DNA of 64,000 nt from Ampullaceana balthica. Lineage: Eukaryota > Mollusca > Gastropoda > Lymnaeidae. Of this stretch, positions 1 to 12,319 are shown piece by piece. The notes beneath the pieces are model-generated. The model ran no database searches. It was given only the letters and a program-made list of their open reading frames with translations, and was not told the DNA's origin. The stretch's first letter is position 1. The number at the start of each line of letters is the position of its first letter. Position numbers and translations under genes: made by a program. The stretch is from positions 273,001-337,000 of the forward strand of contig CALYLW010000209.1 of NCBI GenBank assembly GCA_944989445.1, in the 5' to 3' direction.

Positions 1-1417
1 CTTTCGATCTACATCTCAGAATGACAATGAAATATTGTCATATTGTCATATGGCTATCACTAGCGTCAGAACCTAATTGTACATTGTCAAACGCCAATCT
101 GCCAGGCTTCAGTCAGTACGTGACTTGTCAGTATTTATTCAAATGTTCTGGATATGTTGATTTTCCGCCTAAATGAGACAACAACATATCAACGTTGTGT
201 CGATTTATGTTTTTCGTTAAAAATTAATATTTGTTGAAACATTAGACCTAGTAGACTGTGTTGAATCCTAACTGATCATAATTGATATTTTTTACTCTTG
301 ACCTGGATTTGTCGAGACCTTGGAAGTTTCGCGACAGTTATCCTACATCGTCAGCCCTTGCCCTTCACTACTGGACTGTCAGTACTAGAACCTCAACACC
401 AGATCCTTAATAGAAGTCCTTCTGCACTAGTCCATCCATACAGATCGCATATCTCGCCACTTCCATGGTTTGATTTTAGTAGCATGTATTCTTCATTAAA
501 TTGTTAAAAACGAATCTATTGAAACACTAATCTCTATTTTTACACCAGTCTCTAATAGAAAAGCTTCATTCAGTTGATGCTTGCGCTTGAAGCTCTCACA
601 TTCATTCAATGAATATTCTCAAGGTCAAGAACTTTAAAATATTGTTGTATTTTCAATGATCAATCGTTTGAAAATTTGTAAAATATATTTTTAAAAAAAG
701 ACAAATAATAGAAAATTGTATCCGACCGTATCTCTACACAAAGGTATCACAGTTAAGTCTGAGTAGCCTTATATTAAATTTTACCGAGTTTCCAAGAATG
801 TCCTTCACCTTTTTTGCTGATACAGTTAAATGGCGCACGACACCACTAAGCCCGCAAAGGGAGAGTTGCATGACGTCATACTGGTCCAGCTGATCAAGAC
901 TAGGGGACTCCATTCTGATTTCATGAAAATGAATAAAACAACAATTATTTCAAATTGTCTTCAATTTTTCAAAAGTTGTCACTTTTTTAAAAAAGTGGAT
1001 ACATGCCATTTGGAATGAAGAAGAAACATAAATTTTACAGACGGTTATATCTCCCTGTTTGAGAGTTGTCCCCCCCCCCTAAGAAAAAACAACAAAAATA
1101 AATAACAATAACAATAAAACAAAGTTAAAATATAAAATAAAATTGCTTGCTAAAGAGTTTAGATTTTTAGATCTACATCTCAGTCGCCCCAGAGCGACAT
1201 ATTGGGGTTAAAAGACTGTTGTTAATGTAGGATGAAAGACCAGCAAACTAAATGGCTCTAGTTCTAGAGCTGTAATGCGCATGCAATACAGATAATATCA
1301 TGCCTGTATACATTTAGCTATAATTTAAGCTCTCTCTAATTTATTATCTTGCCTCTTTAAAAGGTGTGTATGACGACATAATTAAATGATGGGTCTGATG
1401 CAGTTACGGGCAGGCAC
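1..1417. other. No gene recognised
   Basis: AT-rich sequence with short random-looking open frames only (the longest about 69 codons at 298-507, with no recognisable motif). There are short homopolymer runs near 1070. I see no RNA gene or transposon ends. Confidence 0.5.
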
Positions 1418-1609
1418 CACCAATGTTCCCTTAAAGCTGCGTGGCTACGAGGCCACGCAGATATCTGACTGACACCGCGCAACAATTTAGAATTACCGAT
1501 CAGCAAATTTGGTAAAATATTTGCACACGAAGTGAAAGCTATGCAACTTTGCACGGGAGTTTTTTTTTACTTTGCACACGGACCAACGAGCTTTAGAGGG
1601 AAGATTGGA
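1418..1609. mobile_element. Short inverted-repeat element (MITE-like)
   Basis: The left end reads CCAATGTTCCCTTAAAGCT and the right end reads AGCTTTAGAGGGAAGATTGG, an imperfect inverted repeat of about 19 bp. A related end (ACCAATGTTCCCTCTAAACT) occurs at 6305, where a SINE follows directly. Size about 190 bp, no coding capacity. The family is not identified and target duplications are not clear. Confidence 0.45.
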
Positions 1610-2365
1610 AGGGACATCTATACAAAAGGGGGACACTTCTGGTCTCACTAAAAAAAGATTTGAGACCTCCCGCTATTCTCAGAGAATGTCACGATTTTCA
1701 AATCAACAGTTCACCTGACAGACTCTTGCAATCTTTTATTTGCGATGAGGACCCCCCCCCCACCCAATTTTACTTTAGTCATCCTGTTTTCTTAAAATCA
1801 TACATTTAAAAAAAACGATTTGTGGATTTGTGAAGTATTTTATAACACGTTTTATAGTACCTCGGAATTTGGACGTGGAATGGGTTGCCTGATGAAACCA
1901 GGAAAACCAACACTCTATTAACATGTAAAACTCTAATAAAAATGCACGACTAGACATTAACCATGGATAAGCGAAGGACGCAATAATTTTCTGTATATAA
2001 GGAGCGTCTGTAACAGTTAAGGTAAAATAAGGTAAGATGAGACCTCAATAAAAAATTATGTAGAGAATAATTTTTGGTGGAGTCCACGTTGCATGTAGAT
2101 ATCTCCACAGGTCTTTCTGCTATTTAATGATGACAAAGCAAAACGTATAAGACAGTCCCACTGAACTAAGGTCACGATAATAATAATAAAAGAAGTCCCA
2201 CAGGATATTCTGGAACTTCTTACATTGACCCATCATTGACACGGATCCAGGTGACATATGGCAAGCACGTGATGTTGTCAGTTTGGGGTCAAGGTTTTAA
2301 CTCCGTGTATCTCGCCCTATGACTTGATTGGTCCAATCACTGGGCTAATACCTTTTACAACCGTC
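1610..2365. other. Non-coding stretch with SINE-tail fragment
   Basis: No gene seen. Around 1990-2042 there is a fragment matching the 3' part of the SINE family at 6343 and 14903 (an AGGAGCGTCTGTA-like block followed by AAGGTAAGATGAGA). The rest is unassigned. Confidence 0.4.
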
Positions 2366-2373
2366 CTCTAGAG

Positions 2374-2569
2374 CAGGGGTCTCCAAACTTTTCTGCCGCA
2401 GGGCCGCATTAACTGTCAAACAGCAGTTTGGGGGCCTACTACACACAGTTGTGTGGTAAGCTAGAAGTAAAAATAGTATCTTTTTGGGGGGATTAAAGGG
2501 TCTCCGAGGGCCGGATGAGAGGGAATTGTGGGCCGCATCTGGCACGCGGCCGTAGTTTGGAGACCCCTG
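2374..2569. mobile_element. hAT-type MITE with perfect 8-bp TSD
   Basis: Terminal inverted repeats CAGGGGTCTCCAAACT / AGTTTGGAGACCCCTG bound a 196-bp GC-richer element. The flanks 2366-2373 and 2570-2577 are identical (CTCTAGAG), an 8-bp target-site duplication as expected for the hAT superfamily. The CAGGGGTC terminus resembles Charlie-type hAT elements. No transposase is present, so it is non-autonomous. Confidence 0.85.
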
Positions 2570-2700
2570 CTCTAGAGTGATAGCAAGATTCAATGCTATC
2601 ATCGAGCTTTGATGTCTATAACTCCCCTTATGGAAGAAAGTAGTTTGTATCTTTTTATAACAAACATTAGATAATAGTTTTCGTATCCTTATATTAAACA

Positions 2701-3115
2701 CTAGCGTATCACCCGTCAAAAATGACGGAAGTTTTCAACTGAAATCTATTTATGTTATAAAAAAAATGCACTTTTTTTAAGGGCACCTACGGCGCCGACC
2801 TTTTAAAAGCCCAGCTAACTTGTCCTTGTTTGATAAATACGAAATATCAAACTTTCTGAAATGTACACAAAGGCGCCCCCTTTGTTTTTTGATTTTATAA
2901 TTAACCATCATCAAATCCTTTTTTTACATTGATCCCTTTTCCAAAATTAAAATACATGTATGAGCGAAAACAAAGACGTCATATAATATTTTTTTTACAG
3001 CGCATCTTTAACTTGCACACCTTTTGATGCATTGCTGCAGTAATTTGATTTTCCCTTCTTTCTAAAATTAGTAGCGTCACGGACAGACATTGCAAATTAT
3101 ATTGTATAATTTCTT
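2701..3115 (-). mobile_element. Non-autonomous Helitron-like element, 3' end at 2701
   Basis: On the - strand the sequence ends with a hairpin (CCGTCATTTTTGACGG), an 8-nt spacer and CTAG followed by T, the signature of a Helitron 3' terminus. A homologous + strand copy lies at 17145-17600 and a truncated one at 32300-32600. No ORF is conserved among the copies. The 5' end is estimated only from where similarity to the 17.1-kb copy fades. Confidence 0.6.
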
Positions 3116-4154
3116 GTTTAAAAACCATACAATTTAGCGCTAAAATTGTTAAACATTTATAAAAAAATAAATTAAAAAACCACCACTGAATTACGAATAA
3201 AATGTTATTAATATTTTTATTCCTAATTCAGTATTTTTACATTTTTTTTTATCAACAGTCCATTTATCCAATGCAGTGTGGTAGGCGAAATATTTAATAG
3301 TAGGGAATTCCTGTTCGCAGGTACGAGTTTGATTCCTTGCCCCTGTGACTCTAGAGTGTGTATTTTTTTTTAAAATTTTAAATTACAGCTTTAAGAAAAA
3401 TAATTAAATTTTTAAACAATTAAAAAAAAAGAAAGCCATGGAACTCAGACTATCCAATCTATGGATGACACTTAAGCTTCATCCAAGATAACATTGGTCC
3501 ATGCAGTTAGTAAAGATTATCTCAACAACCTTTTGAGTTGTTTATAAAACGTGCTGGACTTATTTTGTCTGTGTGTCTGATCTGAATTCCTTAAAAAAAT
3601 TCAGTTATCCTTAACTGATTGTCACTAGTGGCGTAGCCATTGTTAATGCCACTTTGACCAGCCATTTTCCCGCCCCCCCCCGACACACCTAGAAAAAAAA
3701 ACTTCTCCTCCGTTGCACTTTATCCTACCCCACTGTTCACCGTTTCTACATTTGACTCCAATATTTGACTGTGAACCACACAAAGTATTACGTCATATTT
3801 ATTTGTATTTATATTCTCTAACTTCCTCCCTCACATCTCATTCATATCGACTTCACAAACAATTTTATTGACACACATGCGTGAGGCTGGACGGGACGCG
3901 TTAATAATATAGGGAGACAATCGTCAATGTTTTACGACACCGGAAAATAAAGTAGATACTGGCTGGGACTAAACGCCTTCGTCAGCAAACACGATGAACA
4001 ACAGAAGACAAAGAAAAATAGGAACGGTGTATTTCACAGGAGGCTCCGAGCAGGATCAAATTTGCTTTCATCAAGCTAACATGACCATAATTGAATAAGA
4101 TAAAAAGTTAAACCAATATTTTAAAGGTTAGTAAATCCATGTTTTTAATAAAAA
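3116..4154. other. No gene recognised
   Basis: AT-rich DNA. A weak tRNA-like B-box (GAGTTTGATTCC) near 3330 hints at an old SINE but cannot be supported further. Poly-C and poly-A runs near 3670-3705. Confidence 0.4.
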
Positions 4155-4616
4155 AAAGACCCGTAAAAACAAAGTTTTTGACTATAAATCCCTCATATAT
4201 GACACTTAACTAAAAGTATTGATTATGTTCAAACGCGACAAACATTTACAGACTGACACCGAGTGATATCACCTGGCTTTAAAACCGGGTGAAGGGACGG
4301 GAGGGGGTGTCGACATCGACGGTCGGCGTCAACGCGTGAACTGGCACGTGAAAGAAAAACAATAACAATCCGTGAATTTTAATTACATATAAAGTTATAT
4401 AGAGATAAATTAAAAATGCATTACTTAATTACGGTACGTTCGATCGATCTGCAATGTTGATACAATGCATTGTTAGGTGACACGAGTCTATGTGCCAAAT
4501 TTCAGCTCGATGGCATCACAGGAAGTGGGGTTTGACTTTTATTTTTCCGCCCGATGACGAACGACAGACAGAGAGAGAGAGAGAGAGTCGGCGGTGAAGT
4601 TAATATACGGGATTTT
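4155..4616 (-). repeat. Interspersed repeat family A, copy 1
   Basis: This is the reverse complement of the repeats at 12320-12835 and 12840-13290. Shared blocks are the ends (AAATCCCTTATAT and ATATAAGGGATTT on the family strand), a GGGCGGAAAAACAAAAGT block and a CACTTCCCGTGATGCCATCG block. The ends form a short inverted repeat, consistent with a non-autonomous DNA transposon. No coding potential. Confidence 0.7.
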
Positions 4617-5929
4617 TAAAAAAAAATGAGATAACTATATTGCTTATCGTAATTAAGTTAGTATCGATAGATGTTTAAGAACATGCTGTGCAGCTCCATT
4701 ACTCACAGATCAGCGTTAACATGATATTTGATTATAACTAGAACCATGACGAGGTCAGCAAGACAAGGTAACAGTAGAGTTTTAACGGAGAGGATGACTC
4801 CAGTTGCAAGCCGCATTACTCCGTCTCCATCTTACTCCGACTATTATTGGCCCTATACGACCCCCCCCCAACCACTAACCCCTCCACGACCCCTATCACT
4901 GACCTCTATACGCCCATTTTCATCGAACAACTTCAGCGCTACAGGGAGTAGAGGGACCCCCCGCCCGAGACACGAAGGGGGAGCTCAAATCGGCGTCGGT
5001 TGTATTTTATTGAAGAGCATATTAGGTTACGAGGTTGAGGCCTAGTATCCAGGAAATCTTTTCCAAGGGCGGCACCCGTACGCCCTCTTATGTTGATCCA
5101 AGACACCCTCTTCTAATGCCCTCTGTACGCCCCCGCCCACCTCTGTATTGCTTTAATCCCCAAAAGTATCAATACTCAAGGATATAGAAAGTGGGCCAGG
5201 CCCGGACGTAATGATTTTTCATTTCCTGCGAGTTGCTGAACACCTCGTTGTTATATTGATTCCGGGCACGAGCAGTATTGGTATTGGTATTGCCAATAAT
5301 TTTTTTTAGTATTGTTAACAACCCTGCCTTCTAGTCACCAGGGATTCCTTTTTAGACCAGAAAGATGTCTTTGATTTTAGAAAAAATTAACATTAAAAAA
5401 AAACAACAACCATAGACCACCAATAACCTCGTGAGAAATGGAACGCAAGCTATGCATTTTATTTTCTTCCAGAAACATTGATGATCGGTAAATATTAAAC
5501 CACGATTTAAAAAAAAAGGAACACAAGCTATATTTCTGCTAATAATATTGATTTTTATAATTTTTGACCACATAAAAAAAGTTATCTAGGGAGACATTTT
5601 TAAAAAAAGGATAATTGTAACGGAACCACTTATCAAGATGAAGTTGGACTGATTCTTATTACTGCGGTCAAAGGCGACTTTCATTAACGATAAAATCATG
5701 TGTATTGTAGAAAGCTTTTAAAATTTATTTAGGGTTATTCCATAAATATTATGCAAATGAGACTAAGTTAAAATTGGTGGCCACTTTGGGAACCACTGTG
5801 ATTTATCATTAGCTTTCCCCAGACAGGGCGCGATGGGTTTGTTAATTTAGCTTTCACGCACTTCTTCCCTGGCTGAGTCAGAGGCGTGGAACCAAACCAT
5901 TCAATGTCCTACCGATTAATTAGGCATTG
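4617..5929. other. No gene recognised
   Basis: A proline-rich open frame (4728-5045) lacks a plausible start, domain or splice context. A short TATTGG repeat lies near 5275. No structure beyond that was seen. Confidence 0.45.
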
Positions 5930-6200
5930 TCTTGGCATCCAGGGGTTAAAGTAGATATTGAAATTTTCTAACAATTCAATTATTGACTTTGTTTACCGTG
6001 GTATCCAGGGGTCAAAGTAGATATTGATACTTCCTAGCAATTATTGATGTACTGACTTGGTTTAACGTGGTATCCAGGGGTCAAAGTAGATATTGATACT
6101 TCCTAGCAATTATTGATGTACTGACTTGGTTTAACGTGGAATCCAGGGGTTTGAGAAGACATTTATACATTCCAACAATGATTCATGTCTTGACTTGGTA
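5930..6200. repeat. Minisatellite, about 66-69 bp unit, about 4 copies
   Basis: The block ATCCAGGGGTCAAAGTAGAT recurs at about 5937, 6003, 6072 and 6141. The two central units are almost identical at a 69-bp period; the outer units are diverged. Non-coding. Confidence 0.85.
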
Positions 6201-6342
6201 TCGGTTTGCGATATAATAATAAACGAATATTTAAAAAAATAATTATAAAAACCTACGTATGCGTGTACACATACGCACGCACACACACACACTCACTAAC
6301 ACATACCAATGTTCCCTCTAAACTCGTTGTTCAAAGTTAAAA

Positions 6343-6560
6343 ATGGTGGTCGAGTGGCTTGCGCGCTTGGCTGGCGTACCGATTGTTACGGGTGCGAATC
6401 CCCAGTTCCTAACACTATTTTGGGTGCTGGGTAATGTGTGAAACCCTCATAGCCTTGGTTCGTGAACGCTGCATCCCTTGCCACCAGACCGCCATGGCCT
6501 GTGGACGCAATACTCTTCTGTATAGATGGAGCGTCTGTATAGATAAGACGAGAAGATGAA
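6343..6560 (+). repeat. tRNA-derived SINE, family S1
   Basis: The head resembles a tRNA, with a B-box-like GGTGCGAATCC at about 6390. The body (GTGAACGCTGCATC, GCCTGTGGACGCA, GGAGCGTCTGTATAGATAAG) is shared with the - strand copy at 14903-15190. It appears to sit inside an older element starting at about 6305. Confidence 0.65.
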
Positions 6561-6831
6561 CTCGTGTGCTCAGTTGCACAGCATCCATTTTTTGTGCAAT
6601 ATTTTACAAAACTTGCTGCGCGATAATTCTAAACTACCACGCGGCGCCTGTCAAATATCTGCGCGGACTTGCGTCTTGGATCTTCCAAAAAAAGCATCGC
6701 GGTAATCGATAACCGAGATAAACGAAAACCAATACGTCGGCAACGTTAACATGCACCATACATGAAATCATATGCACGCTACTAATCAATTTAAAAAATA
6801 ATAATGATAAAATAGAAAATAATAATTTAAA

Positions 6832-6880
6832 AAATAAATAAATAAATAAATAAATAAATAACAAGTGAAAAAGCGTATAA

Positions 6881-6970
<90 letters not shown>
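6832..6970. repeat. (AAAT)n and (TA)n microsatellites
   Basis: A short AAAT run (about 6832-6860) is followed by a long perfect TA array (about 6883-6969). Confidence 0.95.
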
Positions 6971-6973
<3 letters not shown>

Positions 6974-7370
6974 TGCAAATATATATATATTATATATTTA
7001 TAAATAAATAATAAATACAATTTAAAAAATAAGAAGAAAAGAACGAATGCAACTGCTTTCAAACCTTCAAATAGGGCTCATGATTGATTAAATTAAAGCT
7101 TTTTATGACCGATGACTTAATATTTTTTGCAGACAATATTCTTTTATTGGTACGTGTTAGTAGAAGTGGTTGCGTGTAAAAATTTAACCTCAGTTTTTCC
7201 TCAATAGATCAAAATAGTGTTTGGCGACATAAAAGAATGGACACTTTATCAATGAAAAAATACTAAGACAAAGAGAGAATTTGTTGGTTCCCTTAAACAC
7301 TTAATAGAATTTGGCGAGTTTACCGAAATCCATTAAATGGGTTGCACTTTATATATGTACCATCGGATTA

Positions 7371-8047
7371 CTATGCCATCAGAACATTGTGCCATCAGAA
7401 CACTCTGCCATCAGAACATTGTGCCATCAGAACACTCATCCATCAGAACACTCAGCCATCAGAACATTGTTCCATCAGAACACTGTGTCATCAGAACATT
7501 GTGCCATCAGAACAGTGTGCCATCAGAACACTGTGCCATCAGAACACTGTGCCATCAGAACATTGTGCCATCAGAACATTGTGCCATCAGAACACTGTGT
7601 CATCAGAACATTGTGCCATCAGAACAATGTGCCATCAGAACATTGTGCCATCAGAACACTGTGCAATCGGAACATTGTGCCATCAGAACATTGTGCCATC
7701 AGAACATTGTGCTATCAGAACATTGTACCATCAGAACACTGTGCCACCAGAAAATTGTGCCATCAGAACACTGTGCCATCAGAACATTGTGCCATCAGAA
7801 CATTGTTCCATCAGAACACTGTGTCATCAGAACATTGTGCCATCAGAACACTGCGTGCCATCAGAACATTGTGCCATCAGAACACTGTGCCATCAGAACA
7901 TTGTGCCATCAGAACATTGTTCCATCAGAACACTGTGCCATCAGAACATTGTGCCATCAGAACACTGTGCCATCAGAACATTGTGCCATCAGAACATTGT
8001 GCCATCAGAATATTGTGCCATCAGAACACCGTGCCATCAGAACACTG
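7371..8047. repeat. 16-bp minisatellite, about 42 copies
   Basis: The unit ATCAGAACATTGTGCC is 16 bp long, with ATT/ACT variants at its centre. It contains no stop in any + frame, and because 16 is not a multiple of 3 all three + frames stay open for about 240 codons with the same 16-residue repeat. This explains the three overlapping open frames. There is no codon-level sign of a real protein. Confidence 0.95.
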
Positions 8048-8099
8048 GACCTTGAATATGTGAAGTCACGGTGGAGGTTTATTTGAAAGGCAGATTAGG

Positions 8100-8163
8100 A
8101 TGGCGCTGCGAGTTTACTTAAAACCGAGTTACACCAGCTCCAGTGAAGCCACTGTCTATGGTG
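8100..8163 (+). CDS. Candidate short exon ending at a tandemly duplicated splice donor
   Basis: An ATG at 8100 opens a 21-codon frame (MALRVYLKPSYTSSSEATVY then G) ending exactly before GTAAGTA, a strong 5' splice-site match. The last part of this frame and the donor are tandemly repeated downstream. The phase (1 nt over) does not fit the first recognised exon of the glutamine-synthetase-like gene, so it is not assigned to it. It may be chance; no homology is recognised. Confidence 0.2.
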
Positions 8164-8310
8164 GTAAGTAAATAACGTTAAACCGAGTTACACCAACTCC
8201 AGTGAAGCCACTGTCTATGGTGGTAAGTAAATAACGTTAAACCGAGTTACACCAACTCCAGTGAAGCCACTGTCTATGGTGGTAAGTAAATAACGTTTAA
8301 CCGAGTGACA
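8121..8310 (+). repeat. 59-bp tandem triplication containing GTAAGT
   Basis: The units start at 8121, 8180 and 8239, with a partial fourth at about 8298. Each full unit carries the block CTATGGTGGTAAGTAAATAA. The units are nearly identical, so the expansion is recent. Confidence 0.9.
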
Positions 8311-9112
8311 CAATACTCATTTTTAAAAATTAATTATCTTGATATAAGAGCACTTTAAAAAAAATATTTACTTTTATATAAATAATCACACTGAATGGAA
8401 AATTCAAAATTAATTTTGAAATTCGTCAAAACCATTTATTAAGTTTAAACAGTTTTGTATGGTTTTATTACAAGTAAATTACGTGGCATTATGCTGGCAT
8501 TAACAAAAAAGATAGAAAAAGATTTAGTGAAGTTGATTATATCAAAGGGCATACGTGATCTTGAAATGACCCATATGGCTCTGAAATTATACTATCATAT
8601 CTGTATATCATTATGAACAATGTGTTGTGATATGAGAGTGAGAGTCCTTCAAGGACCACTCAAACCTTACTAATTTTCTAGCTCCAATCAAATGTAACAT
8701 CTTAAAATGGCAATGAACGATTAACCCAAAATAAAAATCTAAGCTTCGTGCGAACATTAAAAAACTTTCAGTTCAAAATCGTCTAAAAATATTATTGTAA
8801 AAGTAAAGTCAATAATGGTTTCGTACAGTGAACAGTGGTTGGTACTTACATGAACAGTCACAGCAGTTTAAAACTACCCCACTTACAAACTAATGATCAG
8901 CTGAAATGTTAACAGTTAACGCCTGTACGCAGCAGTTTTTCAAAGGTTAAAGGTTACAAAGCTTGTATTTTGTAGAGTTTCAGTCCCTATCAAGTTTACG
9001 CAGGCAATCATCGTGAATCCTATCATTCACACATCCTGCAGTCTGCACACATGTATGTGAATATATGTATCTCACACGCCGTCTGCTCCAGTTCGCAGTT
9101 TGGCAAGAGAGA
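8311..9112. other. No gene recognised
   Basis: AT-rich sequence without recognisable coding, RNA or transposon signals. Confidence 0.5.
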
Positions 9113-9131
9113 GATACAGACAGACAGACAG

Positions 9132-9198
<67 letters not shown>

Positions 9199-9235
9199 GA
9201 GAGAGAAAAAATAGCGAGCGAGAGAGAGAGAGATA
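9113..9235. repeat. (CAGA)n and (GA)n microsatellite
   Basis: A short CAGA run is followed by a long GA array (about 9134-9194) with an interrupted tail. It accounts for the Ser/Leu and Arg/Glu repeat open frames on both strands here. Confidence 0.95.
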
Positions 9236-9769
9236 AGTAGGGGTCAACAGCGGGGGGAAAAACAACAACAGGCGCGTAACATTATTTGGGGAGGAGGGGT
9301 GTCTGTACAAAGTTTATTATCGTCACGCTCCTCTTCTCCCCTCCCCTCGCTGAAAAACGCCTTCTCTCCCAGTCTAAGTAAAATGTATAGCAAGGGTTAG
9401 TCTAATCGGGACGGAATACGTGGCTGGAGTTAGACAATCAAGCAGTGGGCTCACCAAAACACTGTGTTACTGTGATCTCATTTTAACACTGTGGTGTTAG
9501 TTCACTGTACTGTGGCGTACAGGGGAAGAAGCGTAAGTTTTGTATGTTTACTTCGAGTTATGGACCATGGACATGGTGGTGTGTGTACGCTCTTCACAAC
9601 TGCTGTGTGCATGAAAATACACCGGGTTAATTTTGCTGTGGGAATAGAATTTTACTGTTATAAGGATATAATAGTAAATGTATTGAAAGAATACTTAGAA
9701 AACTTTAGAAAAAAAAGTTAAAGCTTGCCATGTGAAAGTTACAAGGATAAAATAAAAATTTCAATGTTG
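9236..9769. other. No gene recognised
   Basis: A 76-codon open frame at 9491-9721 has no recognisable domain. Nothing else seen. Confidence 0.45.
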
Positions 9770-10010
9770 TATGAATATAATATATATTATATGTATATAA
9801 AGGAATACAATGTGAACGGCGTAGGAATACAATGTGAATGTTGCAGCAATGCATTGTGAATTTTGTAGGAATCTAATGTGAATGGTGTAGCAATAAGATG
9901 TGAATGTTGTATAAATTCAATGTGAATATTGTAGGTTAAAATGTAGGATATTAAATGTTGTAGGAATACATTGTGAAGTTTTTAGGAGTACAATATGAAT
10001 GTTTCATCAA
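9770..10010. repeat. Degenerate minisatellite (about 21-24 bp)
   Basis: Repeats of GGAATACAATGTGAATGTTG with many substitutions and variable spacing. Confidence 0.65.
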
Positions 10011-10559
10011 CAGGTTATATAGGCTGCAATACAAGAGTTGTTGAATACAATATTATTTATCATACATTTTTAAAAGTTACATTGATATCATTTACGATGT
10101 GAATAAACAATGAAAAAACTAATGAGTGTTGACAGCGGCTATATTAAGTCTGGTGGCGAGGTTAAGTCGTGGTCCTGCCTCCTCCCACCTACAACCTCAC
10201 CCCGACCCCCCGCCACACTTTGCATTCTCTCCTGACATTCTCCGACTAATTCGTAATCATATCATACAAAATCGATTTTTCCTTCTTCTGTCTAATATTG
10301 TTCGAACTTTTAAATGGTGCAATAAGAAATCGTAACAGCATGTTAAGTGTTGGTATTAAAGTAACGTTAATATTCCAAAAAAGAGTTATCATTGAAAACC
10401 TCAACGCTGACGGTTAAATCTTGTCCTAATCTTTGAAGATTCCAGCTTGTCAATCAATTCATCAACTTGAACACTCTACAGCGTAACACTCTCAACTGAC
10501 AGAATCGCAAGGCCAGAATACATTTTATTTCGTAAAAAATAATCGCAGATTGAAGGACA

Positions 10560-11110
10560 GGATATTGGAGACCATTCGTGATATGAGTTGATTCAAAGGG
10601 AAAGGATACAGGGTGATGCAAGTGAGAGAATTGGAGGGATTCAAGGGAGAGAACAGCGGCGATTCAAGGGAGATAGTAGTGGGGGATTCAAGGGAGAGAA
10701 TAGTGGGTGATTCAAGGAAGAGAATAGCGGCGATTCAAGGGAGAGAATAGTGGGGGATTCAAGGGAGAGAATAGTGGGGGATTAAGAGAGAGAATACTGG
10801 GGGATTCAAGGGAGAGAATAACGGGGGATTCAAGGGAGAGAATAGTGGGGGGGGGATTCAATGGAGAAAATAGAGGGTGATTCAAGGGTTATGATAGTGG
10901 GCGGTGCAAGGTAGATGGTAGAGGGGTGATTTAATGGGAGAGAATTGGGTTGGTTCCAGGGGCGATCCAAGTGGGATGATAGAAGGAGGTGATTCAATGG
11001 AGGTGATAGGGGTTTTTCAAGTGTGAGAATAAGGGGTGATCCAATAGAGGGGATATGAGTTAATTGAAGGGAGAAAATACTTGTTTTTTAAAGGGGGTAG
11101 GATAGGAGGA
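10560..11110. repeat. Purine-rich minisatellite (about 21-24 bp)
   Basis: Units such as GGGGGATTCAAGGGAGAGAA recur some 20 times. They are regular in the centre (10610-10860) and degenerate to the right. The array is strongly purine-rich on the + strand. Confidence 0.85.
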
Positions 11111-12319
11111 ATTAAAGGAAGTATTCTTGACATTTACTAACACTCGGTCATAGACCACCTAACGATTCCCCCCCCCCAAAACCGGTCCGTTCTTTTTTTT
11201 ACTTTCTTAATTTCAGTTTATTTTAAAATAAAAGGAGAAAGGTTTCTTTATACTTTTTTTTCCTGCAGTCGCTCATGCTTATTCCATGAGAGTAAATCTT
11301 ATTATTCCTATCGATTGTCAGCTCTTTCATTTCGCAGCGGGAAACCTTTAAAAAAAAAGCTTCTTTAATTAAATTCGTTGTTTGGGACAGCTTAGCAGAA
11401 CGACAGGCCACGCCCAAATTTTATAATATGTCACTTTATCCTTAAAGAGAAAGTAAAGCTTCCCATCATTGTATGTTTGTTTAACAGTTTTATTTGAAGC
11501 GTGAGCTCAACCTTGACGATACTTCGATATGGCCCTTGGGTCATATCGCTCTTTCGCATCTTTGCAGACAATTAGGTTATAGAAAGGATTACTATTTTAT
11601 TCAACATCAGTCTTTTTCGAGTAGTGTTATTATGATTGGAGGGCCACACAGGCCGGTGAGTTGGCTACCACTGATGACTGAAATAATTGTTTGCTTGAAT
11701 CTCAACATCAAGCATCCGGCTCACTAACTCTAAGTTCTAAGTTTAACTAATGTTATGCTTATGTTTCAGAATCTCAGTACATTACTCTTGTTCCGTCTCT
11801 CTATATGGAGCTCTAAATATTTATGTCATTGCCTAGATAGGGTAGAAATTTGGAGGCTAATGCATGACTACTGCATAAAGAATACTATGGTAATGTAATG
11901 AAACATCAATGTGTAACTATTTATAATAATAATAATAATAATAATAATGATAATAATAGTACACGGAAATGTGGATTCCCCCCCCCCTCCCCGCCATTTA
12001 AAAAAAATATTTAACATTTTCTAGCACTCGTACGCACTACTAAAACTTCATCTCTCCCCCCACTTCATTCTCATCTCCCTCCAGTTTGAGATCATCCCAT
12101 GTTAGACAACCCTGTCCCATTCTCTCACAATTATGTGAGCTTCGTGTAGATTTGAAAAATCTCGGTCAATGAGTAATGACATATACTTTTCTTCCTATAA
12201 AAGAAATGCTACACGTGAACTGAAACGCGGCTTCATTGCGGGTCATGCAATAAAGGGAATCATAAGACGTTATAGCTTTCATCGTGAGCTCGCAAGCCGT
12301 GACATCTAGTTTACTCTTT
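11111..12319. other. No gene recognised; short AAT microsatellite
   Basis: An (AAT)n tract lies at 11926-11957. An open frame of about 77 codons at 11494-11727 shows no family match. Otherwise unassigned. Confidence 0.5.

Noticed and set aside
4728..5045. Proline-rich 105-codon frame
   Set aside because: It begins at a non-ATG codon, no splice sites or domain; low-complexity C-rich DNA explains it.
6634..7062. 142-codon - strand frame rich in Ile/Tyr
   Set aside because: Produced by the TA array and AAAT run.
7371..8047. CRISPR-like array
   Set aside because: Units are directly adjacent without unique spacers, and the genome is eukaryotic.
7311..8086. Three overlapping forward open frames of about 240-250 codons
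   Set aside because: They are the 16-bp minisatellite read in three frames; no start, splice or domain evidence supports translation.
8100..8163. First exon of the glutamine-synthetase-like gene
   Set aside because: It ends with one extra base, which would put exon 13652 out of frame with an early stop; kept only as an unassigned candidate.
9023..9310. Ser/Leu-rich and Arg/Glu-rich open frames on both strands
   Set aside because: Produced by the GA microsatellite.
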